Origin: a virus
Strand: one strand, 5' to 3'
IMG/VR virus record: IMGVR_UViG_3300015360_000110
Coordinates: 1 to 35,758 of that record
Length of the DNA: 35,758 nucleotides
Shown here: positions 34,704 to 35,758 of the stretch, piece by piece
How positions within the stretch are numbered: the stretch's first letter is position 1
Layout of the letters: each line of letters opens with the position of its first letter
Position numbers and translations under genes: made by a program
The notes under the pieces: model-generated
Told to the model about the DNA's origin: nothing
Database searches by the model: none
The model's input: only the letters and a program-made list of their open reading frames with translations

Positions 34704-35758
34704 CTAAACAGACCCCCAGCCGCGTACGGGGCGGTTGACCTGAAACGCGGCGATTGCCGCCGCCATCACGCTGTCCTGCACGAGCGACTGGTCGGCGTAC
34801 TCGTACAGGCTCAACTCGCGGGCGAGCTGCTCCGACCCAAACTTGAACCGGCCCTGCTGCACGAGCAGTTGCAGCGCCTGGATAGCCTGGGTCTTCGTCT
34901 TGGCCGTGGTCGTGAACGGCGTCACCCGACAAGTCAAGTTCTCAATCACGGGGTCGCCAATGCCGTTTGACTCAACGTGATGGCTGCCGCCGTAGAGCGC
35001 CCGTGCTTCGATGCGGGCCTGGATGACGGGATACGGCGCGAGGAACCGCTCATAGCCGACCTCATGCCAGACGTCGTCTCGTAGCCCGATGGTGATGCCG
35101 ACTGTGTGATCCTGGCGCCGGCCGATGTCCCACGCCGTCACGAGCCGCTCGCAGCCCTCAGGGTCAGGATTCCAGCCGTCGCTACAGCGGGCCAGGTCGT
35201 CAGGCTCGAACACCGCGTCGCCCGACACCAGGAAGTCGAGGTCGTACTCCTGAGCGAACGACTGCCGTGTCATGGATGCTCGTGTACGCGCGGCCCACGC
35301 AGCATCGTAGCGCGGGCAGTCCGACCAGTGGACGCTATGCCGGCTCCATTCGCCGCCCTCCAGGCCGGCCCACACGCGGAAGAACATATTTTTCCGTCCG
35401 TTGGGCGTTGACAAAATGGTCATGTCGCCGCCAGTAGAAACGGTGCCGATGATGCTTTCGTAGATCAGCGCGTCGTAGGCGCAGAACGCGAACTCGTCCA
35501 GGTACACCCTAGTTGCCGCAATGCTGCGCCCGGTGGACGGGTTCGCAGGCAGGGAGATGATTCTCGACCCGTTAGCGAACGCCAGTTCTCCCTGGTTTTC
35601 TTTGGCCATCTTCGGCTGCTCGCGCAACCCGTTGAGACTGTGTTGCACGTAGCCGATCAGTCCGCTAGCAGCGTCCTGGGTACGCGACACGAACAGGATG
35701 GTGCTGTCAGGGCGCGTGATTGCGAGGTGCAGCGACTCGATGGCGACGGCGTTGCTCA
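34704..35758 (-). CDS. terL: large terminase subunit, 5' end outside window
   Basis: The frame is open to the right edge, about 351 residues visible, so the N-terminal Walker A part is missing. Visible ATPase elements: STILFVSRTQD, the acidic Walker B-like strand ATRVYLDEFAFC and the coupling motif LSTPNG. The RNase H-like nuclease domain follows: ERLVTAWDIGRRQDHT (first Asp), HHVESNGIGDPVIE, and YADQSLVQDSVMAAAIAAF (last Asp). The enzyme packages DNA into the prohead through the portal encoded next. The start indicated by internal GTG codons is not the true one. Confidence 0.95.
   Translation of the reverse strand, partial: SNAVAIESLHLAITRPDSTILFVSRTQDAASGLIGYVQHSLNGLREQPKMAKENQGELAFANGSRIISLPANPSTGRSIAATRVYLDEFAFCAYDALIYESIIGTVSTGGDMTILSTPNGRKNMFFRVWAGLEGGEWSRHSVHWSDCPRYDAAWAARTRASMTRQSFAQEYDLDFLVSGDAVFEPDDLARCSDGWNPDPEGCERLVTAWDIGRRQDHTVGITIGLRDDVWHEVGYERFLAPYPVIQARIEARALYGGSHHVESNGIGDPVIENLTCRVTPFTTTAKTKTQAIQALQLLVQQGRFKFGSEQLARELSLYEYADQSLVQDSVMAAAIAAFQVNRPVRGWGSV

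Noticed and set aside
1-35758. tRNA or rRNA genes
   Set aside because: No cloverleaf with a CCA end or rRNA-like segment was noticed by eye; a tRNA scan was not possible.

Overview
The window is about 36 kb of a high-GC tailed-phage genome or prophage (siphovirus-like, HK97-type head). The virion genes lie on the minus strand and read from right to left. Genes are packed with ATGA, GTGA or TGATG overlaps, and no host housekeeping gene is visible. The host cannot be named from sequence. High GC, several apparently leaderless promoters and the style of the structural proteins fit a high-GC bacterium such as a member of Chloroflexota or Actinomycetota; that is inference.

Layout from right to left. 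35758-29099: large terminase (cut by the window edge), a portal fused to a MuF-like head-morphogenesis domain, a Com-like zinc protein, prohead protease, HK97 major capsid protein and small virion proteins. 28335-27766: head-tail connector. 27704-23529: fibre-like or decoration-like proteins, including one built of 20-residue tandem repeats. 23532-21137: a small regulatory island (below). 21103-19293: a small frameshifted gene and three membrane proteins (holin candidates). 19293-17072: head closure and tail completion genes. 16186-13193: tail tube and a tail-assembly chaperone with a -1 extension. 12053-1: tape measure with muralytic domains, tail hub, fibres, small zinc proteins, a secreted protein and a TIM-barrel glycosidase-like protein cut by the left edge.

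Plus-strand accessory genes sit in gaps between the minus-strand genes: four HNH endonuclease genes (two with AP2 domains), a secreted 'moron', a ribbon-helix-helix regulator and a stand-alone TnpB element that appears to interrupt a small gene. Three HNH genes share the same leader design (GGGTAYAAT box, hairpin, ACACC, Shine-Dalgarno). TnpB, the fourth HNH gene and the ribbon-helix-helix gene have a -10 box six bases before ATG.

The most unusual region is 21.28-23.32 kb. Ten hairpins with one strict architecture lie in and around two minus-strand genes. Each hairpin has a covarying GC stem ending in GGC, then A, exactly ten variable bases, the octamer GGGTATCA (or GGATATCA/GGGCATCA), nine variable bases (ten in one copy), then Y-GGCC and the closing stem arm. 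One gene encodes a 300-residue protein resembling the C-terminal (Transposase_20) half of IS110-family transposases, without the N-terminal DEDD nuclease domain and with a cysteine-rich insertion. The other encodes an unrecognised 196-residue protein. The island seems to have its own divergent promoter region next to the ribbon-helix-helix gene and a strong terminator at 21137-21174. Two variable arms of fixed length around a constant core, next to an IS110-like protein, suggest a bridge-RNA/seekRNA-like guide array or a set of diversified protein-binding hairpins. This is a hypothesis, not a demonstrated function.
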